Positions 1 through 8,654 of a stretch of DNA of 64,000 nt are shown here, piece by piece (positions within the stretch are counted from its first letter, which is position 1; every line of letters begins with the position of its first letter). Made by a program: the position numbers and the translations under genes. The DNA is taken from assembly GCA_900768045.1 (NCBI GenBank), contig CAAGBL010000050.1:10382-74381 (forward strand), read 5' to 3'. This DNA is from an uncultured Alistipes sp. GTDB taxonomy: Bacteria; Bacteroidota; Bacteroidia; Bacteroidales; Rikenellaceae. The notes below the pieces were generated by a model, which was given only the letters and a program-made list of their open reading frames with translations, was not told where the DNA came from and ran no database searches.

Positions 1-959
1 ATGGTGCAGAACGAACAACCACCAAAGCAGCCACGGTGGATATTTACCGAGTGCTTGATCATCTCCCATGCAGGGATGTCGCCCTTACCCTTGTAGCGTG
101 GGTGTGGTTGACGCTCGTATGGTAGGTCGAACGAGTGGTCGAGCTCCTCGGTTGTTAGGCGCTCGTGCGGAGGCGTGATAACGACATAGCCCTCACCCAC
201 CCTCTCGATGAGTGTGGTCTGGCACTCCATCATATTGCTCAATGTCTCGATATGGCAGAAGTTCTCACCGAATTTACGCTTATCGTCCTCACACTCCTCG
301 AATGAGTTGAGTACGATAGTCTTGCCACTGAACAATCGTTCGACATACTCTCTATCTGCCACAAAGCCCACCTGACGCAAGCCTCTGAGCAGCTTCATAT
401 TAAAGCCATTACGCATAGCCTTAGCCACCTCACGAATAACCTTATCGCCCATGCCATAGATAAGCAGGTCGGCACCCGACGTAAGCAATATAGATTGTTG
501 CAGTTTGTTGCTCCAGTAGTCGTAGTGGGTTAGGCGGCGCAATGAGGCCTCGATACCTCCCACAACAACGGGGGTATGCGGATATAGTCGTTTAAGAATC
601 TTCGTATATGTATCTACCGTGCGGTCGGGTCTAAATCCAGCCTTACCACCAGGCGTATATGCGTCGTTGGAGCGTAGACGTAGGTTTGCCGTGTAGTGGT
701 TGACCATAGAGTCCATGGCTCCTGCCGTAACAGCAAAGAATAGACGGGGCTTACCTAACTTCTTGAAGTCACGTAGGTCGTCACGCCAGTTGGGCTGTGG
801 CACAATAGCCACACGGTAACCCTCAGCCTCGAGGATACGTCCAATGACCGCAGGGCCAAATGCAGGGTGGTCGATATAGGCATCTCCCGAGAAGATGATA
901 ACATCTAACTCGTCCCAACCACGAGCCTCTACTTCCTTTGTTGTTGTCGGCAAAAACAT
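1..959 (-). CDS. YgiQ family radical SAM protein, C-terminal part missing
   Basis: The frame opens with ATG at 959 and runs off the left edge with no stop, so about 319 N-terminal codons are present. The last visible residues read GCFGGCSFCT, a radical SAM CxxxCxxC iron-sulfur motif in the RGCFGGCxFC context typical of the YgiQ (UPF0313) family. Upstream segments such as VVVGGIEASLRRLTHYDYW and LLIYGMGDKVIREV also fit that family, whose function is not settled. The gene lies 107 bases downstream of rluD on the same strand, separated by a palindromic AT-rich repeat, so it may be transcribed separately. The assignment is from remembered family motifs; the missing C-terminus prevents a length check. 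Confidence 0.85.
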   Translation of the reverse strand, partial: MFLPTTTKEVEARGWDELDVIIFSGDAYIDHPAFGPAVIGRILEAEGYRVAIVPQPNWRDDLRDFKKLGKPRLFFAVTAGAMDSMVNHYTANLRLRSNDAYTPGGKAGFRPDRTVDTYTKILKRLYPHTPVVVGGIEASLRRLTHYDYWSNKLQQSILLTSGADLLIYGMGDKVIREVAKAMRNGFNMKLLRGLRQVGFVADREYVERLFSGKTIVLNSFEECEDDKRKFGENFCHIETLSNMMECQTTLIERVGEGYVVITPPHERLTTEELDHSFDLPYERQPHPRYKGKGDIPAWEMIKHSVNIHRGCFGGCSFCT

Positions 960-965
960 AACACT

Positions 966-1066
966 CTATTATTAAATGAGTAATGAGGAATTAGTAATGA
1001 GTAATAATAGACTGATTATCAAACCCAACCACCATAAATTACTAATTACTCTCTACTAATTACTAA
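966..1066. repeat. AT-rich imperfect palindrome, copy 1 (ATTAGTAATGAGTAAT family)
   Basis: The interval between rluD and ygiQ is two inverted arms: a left arm rich in GAGTAATGAG and TTAGTAATGAGTAAT, and a right arm rich in ATTACTAATTACT, around a short spacer. The same words in the same inverted layout recur at 13664-13752. As RNA it would form a long weak A-U hairpin. It may be a dispersed intergenic repeat or a processing signal. No reading frame is present. Confidence 0.6.
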
Positions 1067-2170
1067 TTAAATTTCATCGAGGTCTAAGCCCACCGAGTCG
1101 GTATATCCCTCCCACTTCTGCAACACAGCCTTGAAGTCGTCGGGAAGCTCCGATTCAAACTGAATATACTTACCTGTTGTAGGGTGGTCGAAGCCCAAAG
1201 CTCGGGCATGCAACGACTGACGAGGGATAAGCTTGAAGCAGTTCTCGATAAACTGCTTGTATTTCTGGAATGTGGTGCCCTTCAAGATGCGGTCGCCACC
1301 GTAGCGTTCGTCGTTAAACAAGGGGTGGCCCTGCCACGACATGTGAACACGTATCTGGTGCGTACGGCCTGTCTCAAGACGACACTCCACCAACGTAACG
1401 TAGCCATAGCGACGCAACACCTTAAAGTGTGTCACGGCATGCTTACCGTCGGAGCCGTCGGCAAAGACATACATCTGCAAGCGCTCCTTAGGGCTACGGC
1501 CGATATTTCCGATGATAGTACCCTCATCTTCTGCGATGTTACCCCAGACCAAAGCTACATAGCGACGATAGATAGTATGGTCGAAAAATTGCTTGGCAAG
1601 GTGCGCATGTGCCTTCTCATTCTTCGCCACTACCAACAAACCCGAGGTATCCTTGTCGATACGGTGCACAAGGCCCGCACGAGCGTTGCCCTCAGAGAAC
1701 ATAGGCAGGTTCTGCAAATGGTAAGATAGGGCATGCACCAACGTACCGCTATGGTTACCCACGCCAGGGTGTACAACCATGCCCGCAGCCTTATTTACCA
1801 CGATAATATCGTCGTCCTCGTAGACGATATCCAAGGGAATGTTCTCGGGTATAATCTCCTCCTTACGGCGAGGATATGGCATCACGATAGATATCTGATC
1901 GAGGGGCTTAATCTTGTAGCTCGACTTCTGGGGCTTGCCATTAACGAGAATGTTACCACCATCGGCAGCCGTCTGAATACGGTTACGTGAGGTATTCTCC
2001 AGACGTATTGTCAGATACTTATCGAGGCGCATCATCGACTGCCCCTTATCCACCGTCACGGCGAAGTGCTCATACATCTCGTCGCCCTCCTCCACCGAGT
2101 CGGAAGCAACAATGTCGAGCTCGTCATCTATGAGGTCGTCACGCATGCTCATCTCTCTAAAATCGTTCAT
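1067..2170 (-). CDS. rluD: RluA/RluD family 23S rRNA pseudouridine synthase
   Basis: This 367-residue protein should isomerise uridines in large-subunit rRNA. An acidic N-terminal tail of about 40 residues precedes an S4 RNA-binding domain (MRLDKYLTIRL... ILVNGKP, about 47-105) and the catalytic domain, with VHRIDKDTSGLLVV holding the catalytic Asp and GRTHQIRVH later on. The start at 2170 is the first Met, 16 bases after the upstream stop at 2187; a Met in the MSMRDD stretch is an alternative. In Bacteroidetes an rluD-like gene often follows a PASTA-protein gene, as here. Among RluA-type enzymes RluD is the likeliest match, but RluB/C-type target choice cannot be read from sequence. Confidence 0.9.
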   Translation of the reverse strand: MNDFREMSMRDDLIDDELDIVASDSVEEGDEMYEHFAVTVDKGQSMMRLDKYLTIRLENTSRNRIQTAADGGNILVNGKPQKSSYKIKPLDQISIVMPYPRRKEEIIPENIPLDIVYEDDDIIVVNKAAGMVVHPGVGNHSGTLVHALSYHLQNLPMFSEGNARAGLVHRIDKDTSGLLVVAKNEKAHAHLAKQFFDHTIYRRYVALVWGNIAEDEGTIIGNIGRSPKERLQMYVFADGSDGKHAVTHFKVLRRYGYVTLVECRLETGRTHQIRVHMSWQGHPLFNDERYGGDRILKGTTFQKYKQFIENCFKLIPRQSLHARALGFDHPTTGKYIQFESELPDDFKAVLQKWEGYTDSVGLDLDEI

Positions 2171-2186
2171 CAGAAACCGCTATCGT

Positions 2187-4466
2187 TTACTCCTCAATAA
2201 TATCGTCATCTGTCAATGCCACAGCAGCACTCTGCTTCTCAGCCTCGGCTACAACCTCAGCCTCGCCACCATGAATCTGCGTAGCACCATCAACGGCCTC
2301 CACACCCAAAAGGCGCTCCTCGGCCTCAGCATTGCGCTGCTCTTCCTCGAGGGCCTTAGCCTCAGCCTCCTCCTCGAGGCGTGCCTGCTCCTCGGCCTCA
2401 GCCTCCAGGAGCTTAAGCTGCTGCTGGTAGTAGGCCATATTCTTGTCCGAAATCTTCGACAACGAGTCGATGAGGTTATCGTCGCACGTTAGGTACAACG
2501 ACACCTTTGTACCTCGCACAACACCCTTCTTTGCGGGCTGCGACTGCATGTATACACGTGCCATACGACGGCTACGGAAGTCCTTGACCGTCTCGTCGTA
2601 GACAACCTTGCTAACATTAAGACCACTTGCCCATAGTGCACTCTTAGCCTGCTTAAGTCTTAGGCCCATTAGTCGAGGCACTGCCGTATACTGCTTACCC
2701 GCTCTATAGCCCACCGTAAGCGTCACTCCCGAGCCATAAGGCACCTTAACATCAGAGGTACGGGTAATGGTGCGGCCGCCAACAGACTGTGCGATAACCA
2801 ACTCTGAGTGGTGGTGAGGGCTGTACTTAAGCTCGGCAATCTGGAAGCCGTCACGCTCAAGCTGGTTGATAGCCTGCTTAATAGAGACATGGCCCACGTA
2901 TGGCACCTTAACCTTACGTCGTGCATAGGCATTAACCGTAAGATATATTTTGCGGTCGGGCTTAACCGTAACCTCACGAATAATAGATGGCGCAGGCATC
3001 TGGTCAACGACCATACCTCCCTCAATATCAATCTCGTAGACCGAGTCACGAACAACAATCTCAAGGTCTAAATCATCGGCTACTCTACGTGCCTCATCAA
3101 GCGACATCTCTATAAAGTTCGGCACAACAATAGCCTTACCGTGACGTGTACCTACCATGAGTCCGAAGTACACTACCAGAGCCAGGACGATACCCAACAC
3201 GCCAATAAACAAAACATTAAAGAGGAGCATATGGCGCTTATATCGTGCCTTGAAGCTACCCTCCGTAGCCCCGCTCTTCTGCGCCTTTGGCTCACTCATA
3301 GACTTAAGAGTCGCCGACTCCTTATTGTCCACCTTCTTTGTCTTCTCCATCTCTATATCTCTCTTATTTTCATTAATATCACTCTGCTTGCTACGATGCA
3401 ACTCACGATAGTGGGTATCACGCTCAACAGCTACAAACCCAGCATCGTGTACCAAGTTTTCGAGCTCCGCAACGCTCATCGAGGGGCGTGCCTCAGCACC
3501 CGCCATCGAGTAGATCTTTGTCGAGTCATCGATAGTGCCGTCGATGTCGTCAGCACCAAAGGCCAAGGCCATCTCCGTAACGCTTTTTCCGTAGGCTACC
3601 CAGTAGGCCTTGATATGTGGTATGTTGTCGAGGAATATTCGGCTCATGGCTATAGTTCGCATATCCTCCTCTACCGAGCACTCGCCAATCTCCGACATGC
3701 GGTTGTTGCGACTGCGATACTTCAGCGGAATAAAGGCATTAAAGCCAGGGGCCTCGTCCTGAAGCTTACGTAGGCGGTCGAGGTGGTCAACACGTTGCTC
3801 GATGCTCTCGACATGTCCATAGAGCATTGTACAGTTTGTCGCAACGCCCAACTTATGCGCCATGGCATGCACCTCGAGCCACTCCTCAGATGTGCACTTC
3901 TCGGGGCATAGCGTCTTACGCAGCTCCTCGTCAAAAATCTCGGCTCCACCGCCAGGAATACTCTCCATGCCGGCCTCAATAAGGCGTCTCATACCCTCCT
4001 CGAGCTCGAGCCCTGCGTTGCGAATCATATACAATATCTCAACGGCAGTATATGCCTTAACGGCAACCTCGGGCAACGCTCGCTTCACACGACGTATCAT
4101 CTCGCAGTAGCTATCAAGCGTATGATCGGGGTGTACACCACCAACGATATGCACCTCCGTAATCCCCGTACCCTGCATCTTCCGAGCACGCTCCTCAACC
4201 TCGTCGAGGGTCAAGCTCCAAGCATCGGCATCGCCCAAACGACGACGAAACGAACAGAACTCGCAGTTAAAGATACAGATGTTCGAAGGCTCGATATGTA
4301 TGTTGCGGTTGTAGTAGACAAGTTCTCCGCTCGCAGCTCGTTTGCGGCTTACAGCAAGCTCGCCAAGCAACCACAGCGGCGCATGACGCCATAGCGTAAT
4401 TGCATCCTCTGTTGTTAGGCGCTCACCACGACGTACATAGTCGACTATATGTGAAATATTCTGCAT
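2187..4466 (-). CDS. mqnE: In-frame fusion: aminofutalosine synthase MqnE + PASTA-domain membrane protein
   Basis: One uninterrupted 759-codon frame joins two proteins normally encoded apart. Residues 1-372 are MqnE, the radical SAM enzyme of the futalosine menaquinone route: C64, C68 and C71 form CIFNCEFC, followed by TEVHIVGGVHPD, MLYGHVES and DDIDGTIDDSTKIYSMAG. Residue 373 is a Met (codon at 3350-3348) preceded by an AAGAGAGA-like ribosome site. From there comes a short charged cytosolic tail, one membrane helix (about 413-437), three PASTA repeats (about 443-660) and a Glu/Ala-rich coiled coil. PASTA proteins of this layout sit beside rluD in many Bacteroidetes. The joint lacks a stop but keeps what looks like the second gene's start, so separate synthesis of the PASTA part remains likely. 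It starts one base after the lptG stop. Confidence 0.85.
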   Translation of the reverse strand: MQNISHIVDYVRRGERLTTEDAITLWRHAPLWLLGELAVSRKRAASGELVYYNRNIHIEPSNICIFNCEFCSFRRRLGDADAWSLTLDEVEERARKMQGTGITEVHIVGGVHPDHTLDSYCEMIRRVKRALPEVAVKAYTAVEILYMIRNAGLELEEGMRRLIEAGMESIPGGGAEIFDEELRKTLCPEKCTSEEWLEVHAMAHKLGVATNCTMLYGHVESIEQRVDHLDRLRKLQDEAPGFNAFIPLKYRSRNNRMSEIGECSVEEDMRTIAMSRIFLDNIPHIKAYWVAYGKSVTEMALAFGADDIDGTIDDSTKIYSMAGAEARPSMSVAELENLVHDAGFVAVERDTHYRELHRSKQSDINENKRDIEMEKTKKVDNKESATLKSMSEPKAQKSGATEGSFKARYKRHMLLFNVLFIGVLGIVLALVVYFGLMVGTRHGKAIVVPNFIEMSLDEARRVADDLDLEIVVRDSVYEIDIEGGMVVDQMPAPSIIREVTVKPDRKIYLTVNAYARRKVKVPYVGHVSIKQAINQLERDGFQIAELKYSPHHHSELVIAQSVGGRTITRTSDVKVPYGSGVTLTVGYRAGKQYTAVPRLMGLRLKQAKSALWASGLNVSKVVYDETVKDFRSRRMARVYMQSQPAKKGVVRGTKVSLYLTCDDNLIDSLSKISDKNMAYYQQQLKLLEAEAEEQARLEEEAEAKALEEEQRNAEAEERLLGVEAVDGATQIHGGEAEVVAEAEKQSAAVALTDDDIIEE

Positions 4467-4467
4467 G

Positions 4468-5583
4468 CTATTTTGGTGCTTTTATGTAGACAAATATTGC
4501 TATCAGGGCAAAGATTATGTTAGGCAGCCACACTCCCAACCATGGTGTCATCGAGCCACTTGCTGCCACCTGCTCGAAGATACGGCCGAGCATAATGTAG
4601 CTAAAACATAGCGTGATACCAAGACCGATATGTACACCCATACCTCCTCGCACCTTGCGTGACGAGAGCGACACGCCGATAAGCGTGAGGATAAACGTAG
4701 ATATTGGGTATGAGTAGCGGGCATGGCGCTCAACCTCGATTATAAAGACGTCGTCGGAGCTCTTTCTACGCTGCTGCTCAATATAGTCGTTAAGCTCACT
4801 GATGTTCATCGTCTTTACCAGCGACTTAGTCTCGCCGAGCTCACGTGCATCAAGGTTAACAAGGGTGTCGAGGTTGCGATGTAGCTCAAAATCGTAGGTG
4901 TTGCCCTCCGTACGCTTGTAGGTAATATACTTTGGCGCTGTCCAACGTCCCATCTCCTCGTCGAACTTAGCACTCGACGCCTCGAGCTTTGCAACAAGCT
5001 CCGAACCCTCATACTTCTCCAAGGCAAAGAACGACACCGTCTCGCCACGAGGGGTATAGCCACGCACATAGGCAAACGTACCATCGTCAATCTGGCGGTA
5101 GGCATTCTCGTCGTAGAGCACACGCTGACTACTCTTAATATACTGACTCTCAAACTGAATGATATCTCGCTGTGCCTGAGGTATAACCCAGAGGCTGAGG
5201 GCCAAATTTAGAGCCGTAATGAGAAATGCTCCGAGGAAGTATGGCCACATCAGGCGTCGGAAGCTCACACCACCCGACAATATCGCCACAATCTCGGTTT
5301 GCATCGCAAGCTTCGAGGTAAAGAAGATTACGGCAATAAAGGTAAATAGCGAGGAGAACTGATTAATGAAGTATGGGATAAAGTTGAGGTAGTAGTCGTT
5401 AATGACAGCGTCCCACGGAGCATGCAGCTCGGTGAAGTCATCAACCTTCTCCACATAGTCGAAGACCAGCACGATGATAATAATCATCAGCAAGCCAAAG
5501 AGGTATGTTCTCAGAAACTTTCCGAGAATATACCTATCGAGCGTGCGATAGCCAGGTATTGAGGGTAATATACTGAATCTCAT
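4468..5583 (-). CDS. lptG: LptF/LptG (YjgP/YjgQ) family LPS export permease
   Basis: The 371-residue protein has the LptF/G layout. One helix near the N-terminus follows YILGKFLRTYLFGLLMI, two further helices come by about residue 130, a large periplasmic beta-jellyroll domain spans about 140-285, and three helices close the C-terminus (YSYPISTFILTLIGVSLSS onward). With LptB and a second permease it would extract LPS from the inner membrane for transport to the surface. LptF and LptG are hard to separate by eye; the symbol is the better guess. It sits between tgt and mqnE on the same strand with gaps of 27 bases and 1 base, consistent with one operon. Confidence 0.82.
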   Translation of the reverse strand: MRFSILPSIPGYRTLDRYILGKFLRTYLFGLLMIIIIVLVFDYVEKVDDFTELHAPWDAVINDYYLNFIPYFINQFSSLFTFIAVIFFTSKLAMQTEIVAILSGGVSFRRLMWPYFLGAFLITALNLALSLWVIPQAQRDIIQFESQYIKSSQRVLYDENAYRQIDDGTFAYVRGYTPRGETVSFFALEKYEGSELVAKLEASSAKFDEEMGRWTAPKYITYKRTEGNTYDFELHRNLDTLVNLDARELGETKSLVKTMNISELNDYIEQQRRKSSDDVFIIEVERHARYSYPISTFILTLIGVSLSSRKVRGGMGVHIGLGITLCFSYIMLGRIFEQVAASGSMTPWLGVWLPNIIFALIAIFVYIKAPK

Positions 5584-5610
5584 ATATTAAGAATGTTCCT
5601 CTCTTAAGCG

Positions 5611-6741
5611 TTATAGTCTACGTGCGAGCTTGATAACCATCTGCTCCTTCCACGCCTTAAAGTCGCCAGCAATGATATGGCGACGTGCCTCACCCACCAA
5701 CCATAGGTAGAATGCTGTGTTGTGCAACGAGGCAATCTGCGCTGCAAGCATCTCCTTGCAGACCACAAGGTGGTGCAAATATGCCTTGGTGTAGACCTTA
5801 TCCACGAACGTAACGCCGTTAGGATCTATTGGCGAGAAGTCGTCCTCCCACTTCTTATTGCGAATGTTGATGACACCCTCCGAGGTAAAGAGCTGTCCGT
5901 TGCGGCCGTTACGTGTAGGCATCACGCAGTCGAACATGTCGACACCTCGGTCGATGGCCTCGAGAATATTTACGGGGGTACCAACACCCATTAGGTAGCG
6001 TGGCTTATCCTCGGGAAGTACCTGATTACATACCTCAATCATAGAGTACATTACGTCGGTAGGCTCGCCTACAGCTAAGCCACCAATAGCATAGCCATCG
6101 GCATTGTACTGCAACACGTTACGTGCTGCACGCTCACGTAGATCAGCATAGCCACAACCCTGCACAATGGGAAATAGCGACTGATAGTGTCCCCACTTTG
6201 GCGCTGTCTGGTGGTAGCGGTTAAAGCAGCGGTCGAGCCATCTCTCGGTTAGGGCTAACGACTTCTCGGCGTAGTCGTGTGGCGCATCGCCTGGAGGGCA
6301 CTCGTCGAATGCCATCATTATATCGGCACCGATTGTACGCTCAGTGTCGATAACGCTCTCGGGCGTGAAGATGTGGCGTGAGCCGTCGATATGTGACTGG
6401 AAGTGACAGCCGTCTTCCTTTAGTTTGCGGCAAGCGGCCAACGAGAATACCTGAAAGCCACCACTATCCGTGAGCATAGGCTTCTGCCACGACGAGAACT
6501 GGTGTACACCACCCGCCTTCTCGATAATATCCATTCCTGGACGGAGGTAGAGGTGGTAGGTATTTGCCAAGATAATCTGAGCCTTAGCCTCGTGCTCGAT
6601 ATCACGATGAAATATTCCTTTCATTGCCGCAGCAGTACCTACGGGCATGAATATAGGGGTTTCGATAGGGCCATGGTCGGTCTGAATAAGACCTGCACGT
6701 GCCTTGCTATCTGTTGCCGTATGTTGTAAAGTAAACTCCAT
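5611..6741 (-). CDS. tgt: Queuine tRNA-ribosyltransferase
   Basis: Tgt exchanges guanine for the queuine precursor at position 34 of GUN tRNAs. The 376-residue protein carries MLTDSGGFQVFS with the active-site Asp and DMFDCVMPTRNGRNG with the nucleophile Asp. The start is placed at 6741 (MEFTLQH) because a TATCTTTG promoter lies at 6767-6760; an upstream Met at 6762 would overlap the promoter. The zinc motif CxCxxC normally found just before the AYLHHL segment is absent: the sequence there is DPNGVTFVDKVYTKAYLHHL. The histidine of the site (LHNTAF) remains. This may be a lineage trait rather than damage. Confidence 0.93.
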   Translation of the reverse strand: MEFTLQHTATDSKARAGLIQTDHGPIETPIFMPVGTAAAMKGIFHRDIEHEAKAQIILANTYHLYLRPGMDIIEKAGGVHQFSSWQKPMLTDSGGFQVFSLAACRKLKEDGCHFQSHIDGSRHIFTPESVIDTERTIGADIMMAFDECPPGDAPHDYAEKSLALTERWLDRCFNRYHQTAPKWGHYQSLFPIVQGCGYADLRERAARNVLQYNADGYAIGGLAVGEPTDVMYSMIEVCNQVLPEDKPRYLMGVGTPVNILEAIDRGVDMFDCVMPTRNGRNGQLFTSEGVINIRNKKWEDDFSPIDPNGVTFVDKVYTKAYLHHLVVCKEMLAAQIASLHNTAFYLWLVGEARRHIIAGDFKAWKEQMVIKLARRL

Positions 6742-6759
6742 ATATGTATATATAACGCA

Positions 6760-6790
6760 CAAAGATAGAAAAAAATCTACAATCTACAAA
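6760..6790 (-). promoter_or_regulatory. Promoter for the tgt-lptG-mqnE-rluD unit
   Basis: On the minus strand TTTG at 6790-6787, a 19-base spacer and TATCTTTG at 6767-6760 match the Bacteroidetes -33/-7 consensus. The box lies about 20 bases ahead of the tgt start chosen here. Confidence 0.7.
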
Positions 6791-6869
6791 ACCAAAAACA
6801 CCCTTCAACCCCTTTTTTATCAAACAAAACGACAACATTTAAAAAAGGGCAAAATGTTTAGGTCGTAGA

Positions 6870-6901
6870 TTTGGGCGTTTGCGTTTTTTTAACTACATTT
6901 G
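6870..6901 (+). promoter_or_regulatory. Promoter for the glycosyltransferase-sigma-rsmG unit
   Basis: TTTG at 6870-6873, a 20-base spacer and TACATTTG at 6894-6901 match the Bacteroidetes consensus. The position rules out the upstream TTG at 6871 as a start codon for the following gene. Confidence 0.65.
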
Positions 6902-6927
6902 CACGTTATATCATTATAAATGAACCT

Positions 6928-8085
6928 ATGCAATTTTTTAGCAATATAGTTGAGGCCTACTCATGGCAGGGAATATCCCTTATGGCGCTGCTCCTAACGC
7001 TCTTTTTCGTGCAGTTCTACTACTATGTAGTAAGCTACCGTCGAATACACCGTTTTCGCCTTGTGCATCGCAACGAAAAATATTGCGAAAACCCCTATAT
7101 TTCGGTCATCGTAGCCGTGCGTGGCGAGGACGAATATTTCTTGGGTAGCCAGCTCCACATGCTCCTTGCACAGCAGTATGACGTTTACGAGGTTGTTGTT
7201 GTGTATATCGGCCGTGATATCGACTACTACGCCGAGCTCCAGCGTATACGTGACCAGCGCTCAAACATGAAGCTTACGAAGATGAGTGGCAACGGCCGCA
7301 TCTACATCACTACAAAGCAGGCCTACAACGTGGGTATCAAGTCGGCGCAATACGACAACCTACTATTCATAACCCCTGGTGCTATTCCAGCCACAAACGA
7401 GTGGGTGGCATACATGGCACATGCCTTTGAGCGTGGCACAATCGTAAGTGGCGCAGTAGCTCCACGTTTCGAGAAGGACTCGCTCTCGACCTACCTTATG
7501 CGCATGGCAGAGTTCCACTACAGCCGCAACCATACCGCCATGTCGGTAAACGACAGAATATATGTTGCCCCACGTAGCAACTTCGGCTTCACACGCAAGC
7601 TCTATGAGGCAACACGTGGCTTCAACCACCTCAACATGGACATCGGCGAGAACGACCTATACATTCAGTCGATAACATCGCCACGCCGCAGTGCTGTAAT
7701 GCTCTCGCCAAAGTCATTAGTCTACGAAGATAGGCCTTCGACATGGGGCGAGTGGCTCGATGTTGTGCGCTACAACCGCTCAACATCCCCCTCATATCCC
7801 TCGTTCATCGGCACCTTCCAGCGCTGGGAGGCTGGTAGCCGCATGCTCTTCTTTGTGGTGGCACTTGCCGTGATGGTTATCCTACCTCTCGAGCTTAAGA
7901 TTGCCGCACTTGCAATAGCCCTTATTCGCTACATGATAGTATTGCTATCAACACGCAAGTCAGCAGATAAGTTTGGCGAGAAGAACATCTTACTACGATA
8001 TTGGATTTACGACCTTACAGGACCTATTATCGACTTCATAATCGGCCTCAAGCAGAGCAACAACAGCCCTAAAGCGTGGATTTAG
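6928..8085 (+). CDS. Membrane-anchored GT2-like glycosyltransferase lacking the usual Asp motifs
   Basis: The frame can be read from 6871, but the promoter box lies inside that stretch, so the ATG at 6928 (MQFFSNIVEA) is preferred, giving 385 residues. One N-terminal helix is followed by a GT-A fold resembling family 2 (NPYISVIVAVRG, then VSGAVAPRF, GENDLYI and FQRWEAG), and two C-terminal helices. The expected nucleotide-binding VDD is replaced by VVVVYIGRD, and the metal-binding DxD position reads ITPGAIP. Either the enzyme uses a different metal mode or it is a non-catalytic relative. Its end overlaps the start of the sigma factor by ten bases, so the two are translationally linked. Confidence 0.7.
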   Translation: MQFFSNIVEAYSWQGISLMALLLTLFFVQFYYYVVSYRRIHRFRLVHRNEKYCENPYISVIVAVRGEDEYFLGSQLHMLLAQQYDVYEVVVVYIGRDIDYYAELQRIRDQRSNMKLTKMSGNGRIYITTKQAYNVGIKSAQYDNLLFITPGAIPATNEWVAYMAHAFERGTIVSGAVAPRFEKDSLSTYLMRMAEFHYSRNHTAMSVNDRIYVAPRSNFGFTRKLYEATRGFNHLNMDIGENDLYIQSITSPRRSAVMLSPKSLVYEDRPSTWGEWLDVVRYNRSTSPSYPSFIGTFQRWEAGSRMLFFVVALAVMVILPLELKIAALAIALIRYMIVLLSTRKSADKFGEKNILLRYWIYDLTGPIIDFIIGLKQSNNSPKAWI

Positions 8086-8633
8086 AGAGGTATATAATAG
8101 CATCAGATGCCCAGCTTATAAAGTTGGCTGCCGAGGGCGACGACCGTGCCTTCGAGCACCTCTTTATGCGCTATAACGAGGCTATCCTCCACCTCTTTGA
8201 GCAGCGCCTCGGCAACAAGGACTTAGCAGACGACCTCCTTCAGGAGACCTTCATCAAGGTATATCTGCACCTTGCCGACTACTCCGAGAGTTACACCTTT
8301 GGACAGTGGGTGTACACCATCGCTCGCAACACCCTGGTTGACCATCTACGTCGCCGTGCCGACGATGTGTCGATAGATGAGAAGTTTATAGCCCCCATGG
8401 CAACAACCCCCTCGCCCGAGGAGAGCGTGATAATAAACCAGCGCACTGCGCACTTCGAGGCATCGCTCAACGAGATACCCAAGGACTATCGGCAGATTAT
8501 CGAGATGCGCTTTTTGGAGGAGTACACCTATGAGGAGATTGCCGAGAAGCTCGGCCGTCCGCTCAACACCATAAAGACACAGATACGCCGTGCTAAGGCG
8601 GCTGTGTGCAAGATAATTTTAGACAAAGAGTAG
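8076..8633 (+). CDS. ECF-type RNA polymerase sigma factor
   Basis: The 185-residue protein has sigma region 2 (FEHLFMRYNEAILHLF, DLLQETFIKVYLHL) and region 4 (YEEIAEKLGRPLNTIKTQIRRAK helix-turn-helix), without regions 1 or 3, as in extracytoplasmic-function sigma factors. It starts at GTG 8076, inside the 3' end of the glycosyltransferase gene; the first nearby ATG is out of frame. No anti-sigma gene is adjacent, so a signal for it cannot be proposed. rsmG follows after 21 bases and is probably co-transcribed. Confidence 0.9.
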   Translation: MDLERYIIASDAQLIKLAAEGDDRAFEHLFMRYNEAILHLFEQRLGNKDLADDLLQETFIKVYLHLADYSESYTFGQWVYTIARNTLVDHLRRRADDVSIDEKFIAPMATTPSPEESVIINQRTAHFEASLNEIPKDYRQIIEMRFLEEYTYEEIAEKLGRPLNTIKTQIRRAKAAVCKIILDKE

Positions 8634-8654
8634 AGAGTATAAATACCCGTACAG

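Noticed and set aside
1184..2492. Plus-strand frames of 85-181 codons opposite rluD and mqnE-PASTA
   Set aside because: They are antisense shadows: composition follows the opposite gene, with no promoter, no family resemblance and no ribosome site.
6742..6800. PreQ1 riboswitch upstream of tgt
   Set aside because: The space between promoter and start is about 20 bases, too short for an aptamer, and no matching sequence is seen.
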